Assembly: GCF_947179165.1 (NCBI RefSeq)
Contig: NC_077243.1
Coordinates: 47,632,501-47,696,500, forward strand
DNA from: Solanum dulcamara
Taxonomy: Eukaryota > Streptophyta > Magnoliopsida > Solanales > Solanaceae
Direction of reading: 5' to 3'
Length of the DNA stretch: 64,000 bases
This document shows positions 37,373 to 48,670 of this stretch, piece after piece (within the stretch, counting starts at the first letter, position 1; every line of letters starts with the position of its first letter). A model generated the notes under the pieces. It was not told the DNA's origin and searched no databases. It worked only from the letters and a program-made list of their open reading frames with translations. Made by a program: the position numbers and the translations under genes.

Positions 37373-40221
37373 TGTTATACCCCGCACTTATGTACATAAG
37401 AATATGTTTTTTAGTTTCTCTAAAAAGTTGTCATGTGATCCATGTTATCTATAAAGTTTTATGTGAGTAGTGATGGTTGGAAATAGGTTTGGAAGGATTC
37501 GAAAGGAGTTGGAGGCTAAATAATCAGTCATGGTAATCGACCTACGTAAGCTACCAATTTGGATGTCTTACATCATAAAGCTACTTGAGTACATGTCAAG
37601 CTTAAGTAGTAAAGATAACGTAGGTTCTCAAGGAGATACTAGATTACGAACCTATGAAAAAGAGTAAGTAGGTGATGCACCTACTTCAAGTAAGTGATGC
37701 TTCTACTTGGCATGAGTAGGTGATGCACCTACTAAGATAGACCCCACCAAGACATGTGGCATCAGTGGGGTGGGTGCATGGATGAGATGGATGTGTAGAA
37801 GATGGACATGTGTCACCCTTCGGGGATAACACGTGTAACTCCCAAAGATGGTGTATATAAGTTTAACTAATGACCAAGGGTTTTATTTCTTATCTTCAAA
37901 CTTTGAGAATTCTAGAGAGAAAGAAGGAGAGAGCCACGATCCTAGCTGCAGCAAGGTAAGGCCTCCAATTTTGATCCGTAAATTAATTATCTAAGGTATT
38001 ATTTATTCAAGTGAAGGTGTTTAACGACGTAAATTAATTATTGGGGCAGCAACAAGGTCCAACATAAAGCCATCAACTTTCAGCCGAGTTGAAAGCCAAG
38101 TTGCTAAGGTAGGGTTTCTTCTTTTCAAATTGGAGTTAATGGTGTTGTAATGGAAAGGTTACTTTGTATTAAGTAGGGTTGGAGGTAGAAAAATTACACG
38201 GTTATTATTGATGTTGTAAATGGACAAAATTGAAGTCGTTATAGTTGGATTAAAGTTTGATTAGTGTTGTCATTATGGTGGTATTGTATTTGAAAGTAAT
38301 TCGTGTATGTTGAAGGGATGAATATATATATATAGACGAGTATAGGTGCTGTTGTTCACAGCCATATTATGCTCCTTTCCGTGTGGTTGTGATTTTATGA
38401 AATAAAGATCAAAAACCGTATTTTGATATCGTGATTTTGGGTGGGCTGTTAAGAGCTTGTATTGAATAATATTGAAGCAGTTTTATTGTATATGGATGGT
38501 GGTTATTGTTGTGGTATTGATGTGCTAATCGGAAGTTAATTGGAAGTTCGAATTAGGCGAGTTGTATAAGGGACATGCTGCCCAATTTCTGTTAAGTTCT
38601 TAACTAACCAAAATACTAATCGAGAAGTGTGAACAAGGAAATGATTCCTATGGGTGGTTGGTTGTAGATTTATAAGTTAGACAGTTGTAGGTTATTAATA
38701 ATAGTATTACTTTCGTGTTAAATAGGTTCAAAGGGTAACAAAGAAAGCTTGGTTACAGTTGATCCATAAAAGGTATGTAAAGCCTATCCCTCTTTTCTTT
38801 TGGCATGTCTTAGATATAAGTGATATGTGATATGAGCCTTGGGGATAATTCCATTCATAAGCTCCGAGTATGATTCATGACTCTTATTCACTTCTGGATG
38901 TTAAAACTCTTAAAGTAGTTGAGCTATTACCCTCGAGCCTTCTATATGTTGAATAGTAATTGGATGTATAGGCTCCTATTCTTAAGGACTCCACGATGAC
39001 AAATATCTCTGATTCCATAAGTTGTTTAGCATTATCTTGATACATGTCTATGATTCCTGAGGCTCCATTTGATATGATCCCTAATGACAGTTAGAGGGTA
39101 CTTGAGACGATTACTACCCTGATCTTCAAGTGATGGTTCACTTGATTACTCTATTGAGTCTCAGACGATGATTTAATTTGCATATGATTACTCACTACTC
39201 TACTTGTGCATACTGTTAATACATCTTTCACCAAGTCCCGGGCTGGGTATGTTATCGTGCACAACTTTACTATATCTTCATCGAGTCCCTCACTAGAGGG
39301 CCGGGTACGGTATGATATATGTATATGGTGATATGATGATGCAATGAGATGGTTATAGCACCGAGTCCCATAATGGGTCGGATACGATATAAGTGTACAC
39401 TACTCTATTCACCGAGCTCCTCACTAGAGGGCTAGATACGGTATATATATACATATGATGATATCATGATATAATTGTGGCACCGAGTCCCAAAATGGGT
39501 CAGGTATGGTATATGATGATGATATACATGACTTCACTTCATAAGATGTAGGTACAGTAATTTATTAATTGTTATACTTGTCTCCTGAATCCTTATTTCA
39601 GATGTAATCCCCTTTGTTATGCTTTATATACTCAGTACATATTCCGTGCTGACCCCTTCTCTTCGGGGGGGCTGCATTTTATGCCTGCAGGTACATATAC
39701 GCATTTTAGGGATCTACCAGCTTAGGATTTCCACTCAGTAATTTTGGGAGGTGCTCCATTGTGTCGGAGCTTAGATTTTTGGTACTGATCTTTTGATGTA
39801 TATATTCATTTATTTAGGAGTACGGCAGGGGCCTTGTCCTACCATATGATACCGTTAAGACTCTTAGAGTTCTATAGACATATGTGTGGGTTGTGTGTAT
39901 ATATGTTCAGTTGTGTTCATATGACTTATGTTTTGGGACATTTCCTTTCATAGTGGAAGCCTTGTCGGCTCGCGTATATGTACATAATGGGACGACCCCA
40001 CATGCTATGACAGCCTCATCAGCTTATGTACTATGTTACCTATTGATAAGTTGTGACTCATCAAGAGACGAGTTCTGTTAATATGTTAACATGTCACAGT
40101 TTGAGATAGCATTCTATTTCCTTAAGTTAGAAACTATGCGTGGTTTACTTATAGTTAACAGGGGTACATGCGAGTGTCTAGTTTGAGCACCAGTCACGGG
40201 CTACGGGGTTGGGTCGTGATA
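37373..40221 (+). mobile_element. Solo LTR, 2.85 kb, in CACTA 1
   Basis: It starts TGTTATACCCCGCAC and ends GGGTTGGGTCGTGATA, as in large gypsy LTRs, and interrupts the acidic end of the CACTA transposase. It contains no coding region. The segment 'ctcagtacatattccgtgctgacccc' (39631-39656) is the equivalent of the CTTAGTAC hairpin in the other LTRs. Degenerate 'caccgagtcccaaaatgggtc' repeats recur at 39230-39510. The flanks (gaagg, aaaat) give no target duplication. Confidence 0.78.
39225..39515 (+). repeat. Internal repeats in the 2.85-kb LTR
   Basis: Four copies of a segment of about 70-100 bp share 'caccgagtccc', 'atgggtcggatacg' or 'ctagagggccgggtacggta', and 'tatatgatgatatgatg'. Several begin with the phrase caccaagtcccgggctgggta. 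Such short arrays are common in large gypsy LTRs. Confidence 0.65.
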
Positions 40222-40312
40222 AAAATGGAATGGAAAGATGACGAAAATGAAACAAGTGAGGAGGAATAGAGTAGTAGATTATAACTAGTAATTTATTTAA
40301 TTTATGTTTTTT
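40222..40312 (+). pseudogene. TNP2 acidic C-terminus, right of the LTR
   Basis: Text equivalent to 'gacgaaaatgaaacaagtgaggaggaatag' resembles 37340-37370 and ends the transposase gene. The duplication of this Glu-rich end on both sides of the LTR may reflect original tandem similarity rather than a target duplication. Confidence 0.5.
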
Positions 40313-40340
40313 ATATATTGTATTGTTACTTTACATACAG

Positions 40341-41662
40341 ATGTCATCTGGTGATGATGATAGATCCTGGAATCATCTTGGGGTTAGCCATTCTGGTAGG
40401 AGTAAAAAGAAGTCTAGGAGACCTGTTGATCCTGAAGATATCCCAGGACATATTTATTCAGTGCCGGAGCTGCAGCGCCACCAAGCTAGTCCTATACATA
40501 TTCATGTTGTGCCTTTTGGGAATATGGATCCTTTAGTTCACAGATCTGATATACTTCATATGATCAAACCTATCATCTACCCATAGAGGTTATTGCTCGA
40601 CCCTAGAGAATAGCATCTTCGTCTACTCCATCTCCTACATCTCAGTCACCTCACATATCTACTCTGAGACTTAGAGATTCTAGTGTTGAGACTGACACTC
40701 CTATATCATCAGCTTCACCTTCTTCTGCTAATAGACCAGTGGCAGCACATGATATACCTGGGTTAGCTCCTAGGCAGAGGGACAGACTTGGAAGAGTCAT
40801 GATTGAGCCTGATGGATCCTCGTAAGTTTAATGTTTGTTTATTTATTTTTGCTACATTAATAAATTATTCATGAACTAATTACATATTTATTATGTGTCT
40901 TGAAGGTGACATCCTTTGAAGGAGGCTGCTAGGGCTCTTCAAGAGAATGTTAGGAGGCTATATACTGAGCCTTATCACTCTTGGCGGGAGATTCCAAACA
41001 GTATCCGCCAAGCGATGTTTAATGAATTCAAAGTATATCTATGTTTAAATCTATTTTTTTAAGTTACGTTTAATATTTTTGCTATACTTTACTTAACTAA
41101 TTATTTAACATTATTCATTTTTTCATACTTTATGTACCTGAGAGCCAATGTATAGTATGGTCATTGCGACCACTTTTGAAAGAAAAACGAGCATCAGACT
41201 GTCTAGCTGGCTAAAGAAAATTAGGAATGATCGGGCACCTTCGAGTTGGATGATGTCTCATATATTTGAAGAATTATGCCGCTATTGGGATACCAAAGAA
41301 TTCAAGGCTTTGTCCGAACAAGAAAAAAAAGCATGAGCCAACCTAAAGGGGGGCTCATTGCACACCAGAGATGCAAAGAGTGTTGGTACGATTCAGAAGG
41401 AGATTGTAAGGTTTTTAAATTTTAAGTTTAAATTTATTTTCTTAAATAAATTATTTGACAAAATATAATTTCATTAATTGTATTTTTATTTATAGGAAAA
41501 AGAATTGTGATGCACTACCTATCGTCATGAAGTCTTTAAAAAGACTCATGTAAAGAAAAAGACTAATGCGTTGGATCCGAATGAGTGGGTGGAGAAAAGG
41601 ATCGAACGAGCCTATGTAAGTTATTTAACATAATGTAAAATATATTTTGATTCTAACTTTTA

Positions 41663-41702
<40 letters not shown>

Positions 41703-42078
41703 ATTATAACTTTTACTTTTTAATATGCAGCAAGATTATGAGCGGCACATACATGATATGAGAGATTCAATCCAGCTAACGCCTGAACAATCCACTCAAA
41801 TTTAGACATAAAAAGTGGTTGGAGGAAACCACAAGTGCCGAATATATGGAATGGGCTCTAGAAATAATATACCACGACTTCAATCAGGTTTAGAAGGTAT
41901 TGAATCATTGCGTCAAGCCAAGGCCGTTGACGGAGTTCAGATAACTGTTATGTCTCAGCAAATTTCAGAACTTACACGCACATTAGCAGAATCTGAGAAA
42001 AGAAGGTTTGAGGAGCCAAAAAGTATGAATGAGCAAGTTGAGCAAATTAAAGAACAAGTGCTCAACCTCGCCCGTTAG
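40341..42078 (+). pseudogene. Transposase_24-like second gene of CACTA 1
   Basis: Pieces in the plus strand form the Ptta/En/Spm plant transposase type: the start MSSGDDDRSWNHLG (40341), a Ser/Pro-rich stretch to about 40825, 'YHSWREIPNSIRQAMFNEFK' (40976-41035), 'MYSMVIATTFERKTSIRLSSWLKKIRN' (41148 on), and the coiled-coil-like end with 'QISELTRTLAESEKRRFEE' (41950-42078). GT-AG introns separate them. Stops occur at 40584, 41334 and near 41806 and a frameshift is likely near 41520. In CACTA elements this protein binds the subterminal repeats. Not functional here. Confidence 0.82.
41668..41702. repeat. (TA)n microsatellite
   Basis: About 17 TA units in an intron of the CACTA 1 second gene. 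Confidence 0.85.
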
Positions 42079-42384
42079 CCTCCGCCCCGTTATTCAAGAG
42101 GGTCCACTCCGGATGAATCCGACGATAGTGATGAATATATAGCAAACAATCCTTTGGTTCCCTATGTTAGTTTATGAACATTTTAATTTTTTTTATTAAC
42201 TTTGAAATACTTTAAATCGTTCTAAATAATGACTTTATTCGTTTTACGTGTTTAATTATGTTTGTTATTATGTATTTTGCGTATTTTATTTGTTGTTATT
42301 TGTGTTTGAATGGGCTGAATTGCTATGACGTGAATTGAATTTTGATTGTAGTTGGACAACAGAAATTACAGGTTTCTATTGTCA

Positions 42385-42792
42385 AAAATATTGCAAATAA
42401 GCGACGGACTGGGTCCTTTAGTCCGTCGCTTTTCTGAAATGTTTTTTAAAATTTTTTCCAAAAAAGCGACGGACGGAGACTTTTAGTCTGTCGCCTTTCT
42501 AAAATTTTTTTAGAAAACCAAGATCAAACAGCGATGGACGGAGACAAATAATTCATTGCTTTATGTTAAATAATTACTTTTTAAGAAAATAAAAAGACGG
42601 AGTCCATCGTTTTTTTATATATATTTTTTTAATTAAAAAAATTTAGCGGCGACGCAGTTCGTCGCTTTTTGCGACGCTGTCCATTGCTTTTTTAAAAGCG
42701 TCGAGCAAAAAAGCAATGGAAGTGATTGCGTCACTTTTTCGTTGAGTTTGACTAAAAAAGCGATGCATTTTTTCACATTTTTTTTAGCAATG
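42385..42792 (+). repeat. CACTA 1 right subterminal and terminal repeats
   Basis: Repeated units such as aagcgacggactgggtcc, agtccgtcgct, aagcgacggacggagac, cagttcgtcgcttttt and gcgacgctgtccattgc in both orientations mirror the left end. The terminus is acattttttttagcaatg, then the TTA duplication. Confidence 0.8.
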
Positions 42793-42795
42793 TTA

Positions 42796-43147
42796 TGTTT
42801 TTAATGTTGGGGATGATCCTCTCACTTTACAATAAACTTTATCTTCACATGATTCTATTTTTGGAAAGAGGTTGTAAATAATGAAATAAAATTACTAATT
42901 TCAATAAAATTTGAAATTTAGTTGATTTACCACCGGATAGTAAAACAATTAGGTGCAAATGAGTCTTATGAAAAGAGTTAAACCAGATGGATCTATTGAT
43001 TAATATAAAGCTAGACTAGTTACTAAATATTTTAAGCAACTAGAAAACTTAGAATTTTTCAATACTATTTCTTCGATAACTAGAATTACCTCCATTAAAA
43101 TTTTAATTGCTATGATTGCAATTTTTTGTCCGTTGGAGGACTTAGTC
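42796..43147 (+). pseudogene. Copia reverse transcriptase fragment
   Basis: It continues the copia pol after the CACTA. The text 'VFNVGDDPL' leads into RT: 'QLGANESYEKS' for the usual CKWIFK start, a DGSI-type turn near 42990, a KARLVAK-type motif near 43010, and 'TRITSIKILIAM' near 43080-43110. It ends abruptly about 43130 and meets the LTR, so the catalytic YVDD part and RNase H are gone. Several stops. Confidence 0.7.
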
Positions 43148-43788
43148 TGTCACATTAGAGTAATTTATTGCTGCCTCTAATTGATTGCTGCATTACTCAA
43201 TTTTGGAGTTAGTTCTTATGTTTCAATTCCTTCATGAATTGAGCAACAATTTTTTGTTTGTTGAGTTGTGTAGCATTGCTTATGCACGTTGATGACATTT
43301 GTTGCCTTCACTTTAATTCCCTCATTACTCTATCTTTATACCTTGTAATTTATGTAGCATATAGTCCATTTATGTTCTCTATTTATTTCCTCATTATCTT
43401 TCTATTCATTGTAAAAAAGACTTCTTCACTTATAAATAATTATTGTTTTACTTTGTTTCATATATAAGAAAATATAGAGTGCACAATTAGTCAAAAAAAA
43501 AGAAGAAGAGAATTCTGAATTATTAATTGAAAGAATGTGTTTTATTTGTGAAGTTTTGGACTCAACGCTTGTCTAGATTTTATTGAGTTTTACTTTGTGA
43601 GTGACTGTTGTATCATATAGGGGACAACTGAAGAAGATTACTGCTGGATGCCTGGATCGATGAAAACTTTTGTTGTAGTGATTTTGGAATTTCTTTAAAA
43701 AGAGCGATATATATATATACGGCTCGGATATAAGAGATTTTATTTTCTTGATTTTATTTTTCAGTTGTAATTGTAATTTTTACCAACA
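43148..43788 (+). repeat. Copia 3' LTR, about 640 bp
   Basis: It begins TGTCACATTAG and ends taccaaca. The last 170 bases align with 15894-16065. A short (TA)n tract is at 43709-43720. It includes a polyadenylation-type stretch (ataagaaaatatagagtgc) near 43460. Confidence 0.65.
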
Positions 43789-44257
43789 TATTATGTGATC
43801 ATTAAGTGGGTGGGCTGGGTCCTACTAGACTTGATCAATCTTTCGCGTAGAGGGTAATGAATAATGATGTTATTGAATCCACGATCGAGAAAATGGAGCT
43901 GCGGGGTCTAATTATCCTACCTAAACACGAGTACATCTTAATGGATAATGGGAACTAATCAATTAACAGGGGTGGGTATGGGAGAGCTATAGTATATATT
44001 TTAAGCAACCCTAATTAATACTCATCACATAGATAGAATGCAATAATATAATTGAAGTTGAAACCATATATAGGTAGTGGGGTGCTTGTAAGATGGAAGC
44101 ATATTTTTTCGTCACCGTACGTATGAGGGTACGGTAGGGTGTTTTCTGGAATACACAAATAAGCATATATCCATCTGGGGGATGATGGGACTTGTCTATC
44201 ATTGCTGTTGATAAATCTCAAAATCCATGTACGTTGTAGAAACAATTTGAATACAAG
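43789..44257. promoter_or_regulatory. Upstream region of HMA gene 1
   Basis: This is host-like sequence of mixed composition between the copia LTR and the first ATG of HMA gene 1. A possible TATA element (tatagtatatatttt, 43990-44003) lies about 255 bases before the ATG. No repeat family was recognised. The nearby copia LTR could contribute regulatory sequence. Confidence 0.4.
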
Positions 44258-46064
44258 ATGCATGGGAAGAACAATAGAGAAGATGATGAGTGGATAAGGA
44301 TGCCAAATCCTAGAGTTACACTGGCTTCTACTGAATCTTTGTCCATACCACTTGTAACCAACTAACTATATTCTCGATCTCCTTAATTTCATCCATACAG
44401 CATTTTCTATAGTTAATTTTTCCCTTTCTAGGTGCAGGAAATCGTGTTCTTAGCGGACTACCGCTGCACCATCTGCCAGCAGAGAGTGGCTCAACTCATG
44501 TCAAAGATGAAGGGTAATTAACTTCTTCCATCCATTTTTTCTTACTATTACTTAATTACATATAATCCATCATTTATATATATATCAGTCATATATATAT
44601 ATATGCTCCTGAAAGAAGCTTAGCTTGTACCTACCTATTTCTGAGTCACAGTCACGTTCCTTAATTAGCTACCTTCAGTACTGCTGCAAATTGAAATTAA
44701 ACCATTCTGTGAGGTGGGGGGCACATGACTATCTTACTCTTAACAAAGTTGGCTCAGTAGAATAATATACGTTAGTGGCATTTCCAATGGTAAATAAATG
44801 GCAACTGTTGTATTGTTTCGAATTGTTTGCTGATCCACTTTTATCTAAACTGTTCAAAACAAGTATTTTAATTAAACCACTTGGCCATTCGTCTACGGGC
44901 ATAAAGGGTAGAACTGTACATGTAAAAGTAAGACATATCATCCTATCCGTCGTATGTTGACGACAAGTCACTATTCATACAACTTGCTTTAATTTGTTGG
45001 ACCACTGCCCACTGGCTTTGCATTGGATTCCATGGAATTTCTTACCTTTTTCCTTCCATTGGTTTGGAAATTTATCTTATAGTTCCCTCTTTAAAGCACA
45101 AATAACTTTGCACCCATACAATTCACTCACAGTGCTGCCATTTTAAGCCTTAACTTTTTAATTTAAAAATTAATTAGTTTGACAAGTCATTCTTTTTCTT
45201 CCTGCCAAGTGCCAATATTATTTAAAACAGAAAAGACCAAAATATATTTTTGTACTAATTTATATATATTCATCGTTATACTTTCGATTAAGATATACCT
45301 CTATATTTTAGTGTTGATTTACCATTGTTTTTAGAAAAAATTACTTAAATATACAACTTATTTTACTATATTTCTAAAATTCTCTACCATTTGAAAAAAT
45401 TACAAAAATTTTTACTCTTTCCTATTCTCTGATATATCAATGTGCGCGATGTATCGGTCGGATACATCACTTTACGTGATGTATCATGATGTACGTGATA
45501 TATTCAGATTCCGCCTAAAAGAAGAGATTTCGATAATTTTAAAAAATATATGAATAATATGTAATTGGAAAAAATAACTATGAGATTTTGGTAAAATTTA
45601 CTTATTTGTAATGAATGAATCTGTAAAGTGATCGGGTATTTAAAATTGAGAATGCTTTAATTTTTTTAAATCTCATCATATGTCTTTCTGTTAAAAATAT
45701 GGATAAATTAATCAACATAAAATATAAGAATATATTTAGATCAAAAGACTTAAAAGGTATATTTGGATCAATCCAAAGTATAACAAATTATATAATTTAA
45801 AATTATTTTTGATAATACATAGGTATATTTAGCCCTTTACCAAAACTCTGTCTCATAGCATGAGCAAACTTAGGTTGATGGTATATTTATTTAAGCATTA
45901 TTTTCGTTTGGATTGCAGGAGAAACGAAATCTATATTGGTGAGTGTGGTGGAGAAGAAGATGACTCTAACTTGTGAATATTCAAAAAAAGAAGAAGAAGA
46001 AGAAGAAGCAGCTTCAAGATTTGCTGTTCTCATGCGCTCCTTCCTCTCTTCTTGCACCTCCTAA
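44258..46064 (+). CDS. HMA-domain protein 1 (three exons, 107 aa)
   Basis: Exons 44258-44353, 44432-44513 and 45919-46064 join in phase to 108 codons. All introns are GT-AG and exon lengths sum to a multiple of three. The protein starts MHGKNNREDDEW and continues into a heavy-metal-associated domain (about residues 33-80): 'LVQEIVFLADYRCTICQQRV' in part, with the metal-binding CxxC as CTIC. It ends in 'VVEKKMTLTC', a run of Glu (KKEEEEEE) and 'SFLSSCTS'. Single-HMA plant proteins of this length bind Cu, Zn or similar ions or act as metallochaperone-like partners. No CaaX box is present, so isoprenylation is not indicated. The start is the first in-frame ATG of exon 1. Intron 2 (1.4 kb) carries foldback elements. 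A similar gene lies 3.4 kb downstream. Confidence 0.78.
45235..45850. mobile_element. Foldback MITE in HMA gene 1 intron, interrupted
   Basis: The left arm (about 45235-45340) and the inverse of the right arm (about 45650-45850) match over phrases such as 'gttatacttt.gatt', 'atatacct' and 'tatattttagtgttgattt'. The centre is replaced by another small element (next entry). Terminal sequences and target duplication could not be fixed by eye. Confidence 0.5.
45338..45625. mobile_element. Second MITE nested in the first
   Basis: The ends are loosely inverted (aaattacttaaatatacaac against ttggtaaaatttacttattt). The core has repeated gatgtatc words (gatgtatcggtcggatacatcactttacgtgatgtatcatgatgtacgtgatata; about 45447-45502), a near-palindromic array seen in some Solanaceae MITEs. 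Class uncertain. Confidence 0.45.
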
Positions 46065-46510
46065 TTAATTACACTCCACTCAACTCTCTACTTTTTGTTG
46101 CCCCACATGTGCATTTTTTTTACAAAAGAAAAAAACTGTACCTTATTCCTCATTCCTTTACAAATTAATAAATCATTTAAATGTTTCGATTATGTCTCCG
46201 AGATATTGAGCTGATTTAATTGGTCGTTTGCCTAAAAAATCTTTTGCAATGGAATATTTTTCATATTTGGTCGTTAAAATATTTATTTCTAGAAAATAAA
46301 GACTTTAATACCAAGAAAGATCCTTCTGAAACAGAATTGTCTTTTAAAAATTAGAAAAATGATGGCTTCTCTGATGAAATTAAGAAAAACACGTTTCATA
46401 AGTAACTTTTCATACTTTATATATATATATATATTCTTAAATTATATATAATATTCTATATGTATTTATCTAACACTAGAAAATAAGTAAGAAAAAAGCA
46501 TTTATTTTGG
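46065..46510. other. 3' flank of HMA gene 1
   Basis: AT-rich and without open frames of note. An aataaa-like signal (attaataaatc, 46163-46173) may serve as polyadenylation signal for HMA gene 1. A (TA)n tract lies at 46419-46433. Confidence 0.35.
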
Positions 46511-46784
46511 AAAGGGGTCAGATATGCCTCATAACTTTGTCATTTAGAGTTAATATACCTCTCCTTATAAAAGTGACTCATATATACCCTTACTATTGTT
46601 ATACAAATGCCTCAATTAAAAAAAATTAAAATTAAATTTAAAATTGTTTTTTCACTTCCGTCAAAGAAAAAACATGTGGGAGTCATTTTTATAACGGTAG
46701 AGGTATATGTAAATCACTTTTGTAAAGAGGGATATATCAGTTCTAAAGAATAAATTTGAGAGGTATACCGGACTATTTTTCCTG
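46511..46784. mobile_element. MITE with long terminal inverted repeats
   Basis: The first 105 bases (ggtcagatatgcctc..., 'aatatacctctccttataaaagtgact') and the inverse of the last 105 (ggtatacctctcaaa..., 'gatatatccctctttacaaaagtgatt') align throughout. The element is about 274 bp with a short spacer containing 'cttccgtcaaagaaaaaac'. There is no coding capacity. Such foldback elements are moved by transposases made elsewhere. Confidence 0.75.
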
Positions 46785-47049
46785 ATTTCCTTCCTACCAA
46801 ACACACCCGTAAATCATTGGTGAACAATAGAAGGCAGACAAAAAAGTAAGGGGGGATGGATTCGAAATTGATTTGTTTTTTTTTTCAAAAGGAGTGAAAT
46901 TCCAAATCTATATAATCTTTTAAGTAATTTATAAGTCAATGTTTTTTATTATTCTTTTCGAGCACTAAGTTCAAATTACGTTATCAAGTCTCAGGCAAAC
47001 AAATATGATTTTGAGAATCGGGATTCTCCTTATTCTATGATTAAGGTTA
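46785..47049. other. Intergenic sequence
   Basis: No gene or clear repeat. A T run is at 46869-46884. Confidence 0.3.
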
Positions 47050-48670
47050 TATTTAGGAAAAAATTTCAAAATAACAACATTTTAGTATTTAATAGAATCT
47101 CTTAACTATATTTTTAATATTTATTAAAAATAACTATATTTAATTTGCTATTAGATCCATTTATGTATTTTTTTAAGAGTTTTCATTAACAAAATACAAA
47201 AAAGAATTAATAAACTAGAGAAATTTAGGAAAGACAATCTTTAAAATAGGTAAAAGTGCTTAAATTTTTCAATTTGTATTTTACAAAAATTAGGAGTCTC
47301 AAAATAGAAGATTCTCCTTCTTCTTCCTGAAACACAATAATCGACCGAAAATTTATATTGGATTGAATTCTCCATTGATAATCATCCTTCTTCCCCAAAT
47401 TCAATTCAGGTAATCAAATATTATTGTTAGAATAATAAATATCTTCATCGATATGTAACGAACCATTAGGTCGTTTTGAACGTATTAGACCTATTTCTTT
47501 CATAAAAAAAATTGTCTTCGTAATTCAAGTTTGATCTTCTAACTTTACTCTAAAATGTATTATTTCAAGAGTTTTGTTGAATTATCCTATGAAGAAGAAC
47601 GAATAAGTTTAATGAAATGAACCATTGATTTTAAAATGACTACAAATTTCATGAAAAAGGCCAATGTAGTATGCAAGATACAACATGTAAAATAGAATTG
47701 AATACAAATACAAACCATCCATAAACTTGAATGAATACGATTTCAGAAAGGATACTAAATTTTGAAAAATATAAATAGACTTGTGACAAGAATGCATGGA
47801 TACAAATATGCTTAAATGAATACAAAATCAAATGGCATACATACGATAAATAATACAATTTAAGAAATGATACAACATTCTGAAAATATACAAATAGATT
47901 GTGAAAAATAGGATACATATCTTCTTAAAAATTCTAACCCAGTTGGCATACCTATTGACTATTGTAATAAGAACAATCTACAAATAAATAAAAGTTTCAT
48001 CTAAAAAAATCAATGTAGTATGCAAGATATAACATGGAAATTATAATTAATACAAATACAAAATAACATAAATATTTTAAGAATACAACTTGATAAAGAA
48101 TACAATACGTTGAATAGTGCAATAGATTGTGAAAAAAATCTTAAACCATTTGGCATACCTATTGTAATGAATACAAACTAAATATTTTGAATAAACTACA
48201 AATGTTATGTGAAGAAAAAATTGTTATGTTCTTCCTCAATTTGGTCTTCAACAAGTTCTCCAACTTCTTCTTCAAATGTCGTGTTCTTCCTCAAATCTCT
48301 AAAAATCCGATAAAATCATGAAAGATATATGCTGAAAATTTGCTTACCTGAATCAATGAGATAGTGATGTATATCTTTTGGAAGAATTTAACAATGTTTG
48401 AAAAAAAATCGTGTACTTCTAATGAGAGAGAACTGGAAGTTGAAACTTTAAGAATGGACAGGTGGAGGGAATGGAATGAGGATATAAAATGAGAGAGAAC
48501 ATGGGTAATTATTAGGTGCCATATATGTGGATTTGAGTGGAGATAATTTAGGAATTAGATTAGGATATATTAATTTGCTATATATAATATTGTTCTTTTA
48601 AATAATATTTTTAAAGTGTAGCTATTTTAAATAAATAAGTTAAATTTTTTTGACTAGTTACATAATTTTC
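47050..48670. mobile_element. Candidate long-TIR non-autonomous DNA element
   Basis: The left end (about 47050-47165) and the inverse of the right end (about 48550-48670) share 'aactat.tttt', 'aatatt..tta' and 'aatttgc.at' in the same order, with many differences. Inside, two copies of a segment lie about 345 bp apart (47655-47735 and 48005-48080; both 'aatgtagtatgcaagata.aacatg'). No open frame codes for a transposase. Target duplication not identified. Confidence 0.4.

Larger units (their letters stand above)
22729..42792 (+). mobile_element. CACTA (En/Spm) transposon 1, with nested LINE and LTR
   Basis: The left end is CACTACTAAAAAG. The right end, TTTTTAGCAATG, is the inverted end with two changes. 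TTA lies on both sides (22726-22728 and 42793-42795) as the 3-bp target duplication. Subterminal repeats with the core GCGACGGA fill both ends. Inside are a TNP2-type transposase with DUF4218 and DUF4216 regions, and a second gene of Transposase_24 type, the usual CACTA pair. Net of the LINE and the solo LTR the element is about 7.9 kb. Both genes are broken, and the right terminal repeat has drifted. Confidence 0.9.
15894..43788 (+). mobile_element. Ty1/copia element, split by nested insertions
   Basis: Four separated pieces belong to one element on the plus strand: the LTR tail (15894-16065), Gag (16085-16853), knuckle, GAG-pre-integrase and integrase (21263-22728), and reverse transcriptase plus 3' LTR (42796-43788). 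The LTR tails at 15910-16060 and 43620-43788 align ('ttttattttcttgattttatttttca' type ending). Integrase before reverse transcriptase is the copia order. Removing the CACTA element and one TTA restores the reading frame exactly across the junction. Most of RT and all of RNase H are deleted between about 43130 and 43147, and many stops are present. It is the oldest layer of the nest. Confidence 0.85.

Noticed and set aside
44015..44263. Minus-strand frames upstream of HMA gene 1
   Set aside because: Short, overlapping in two frames, and without recognisable content; the plus-strand gene explains the region better.
45447..45502. gatgtatc words as a CRISPR-like array
   Set aside because: Units are short, uneven and partly inverted, inside a plant intron; they are part of a foldback element.
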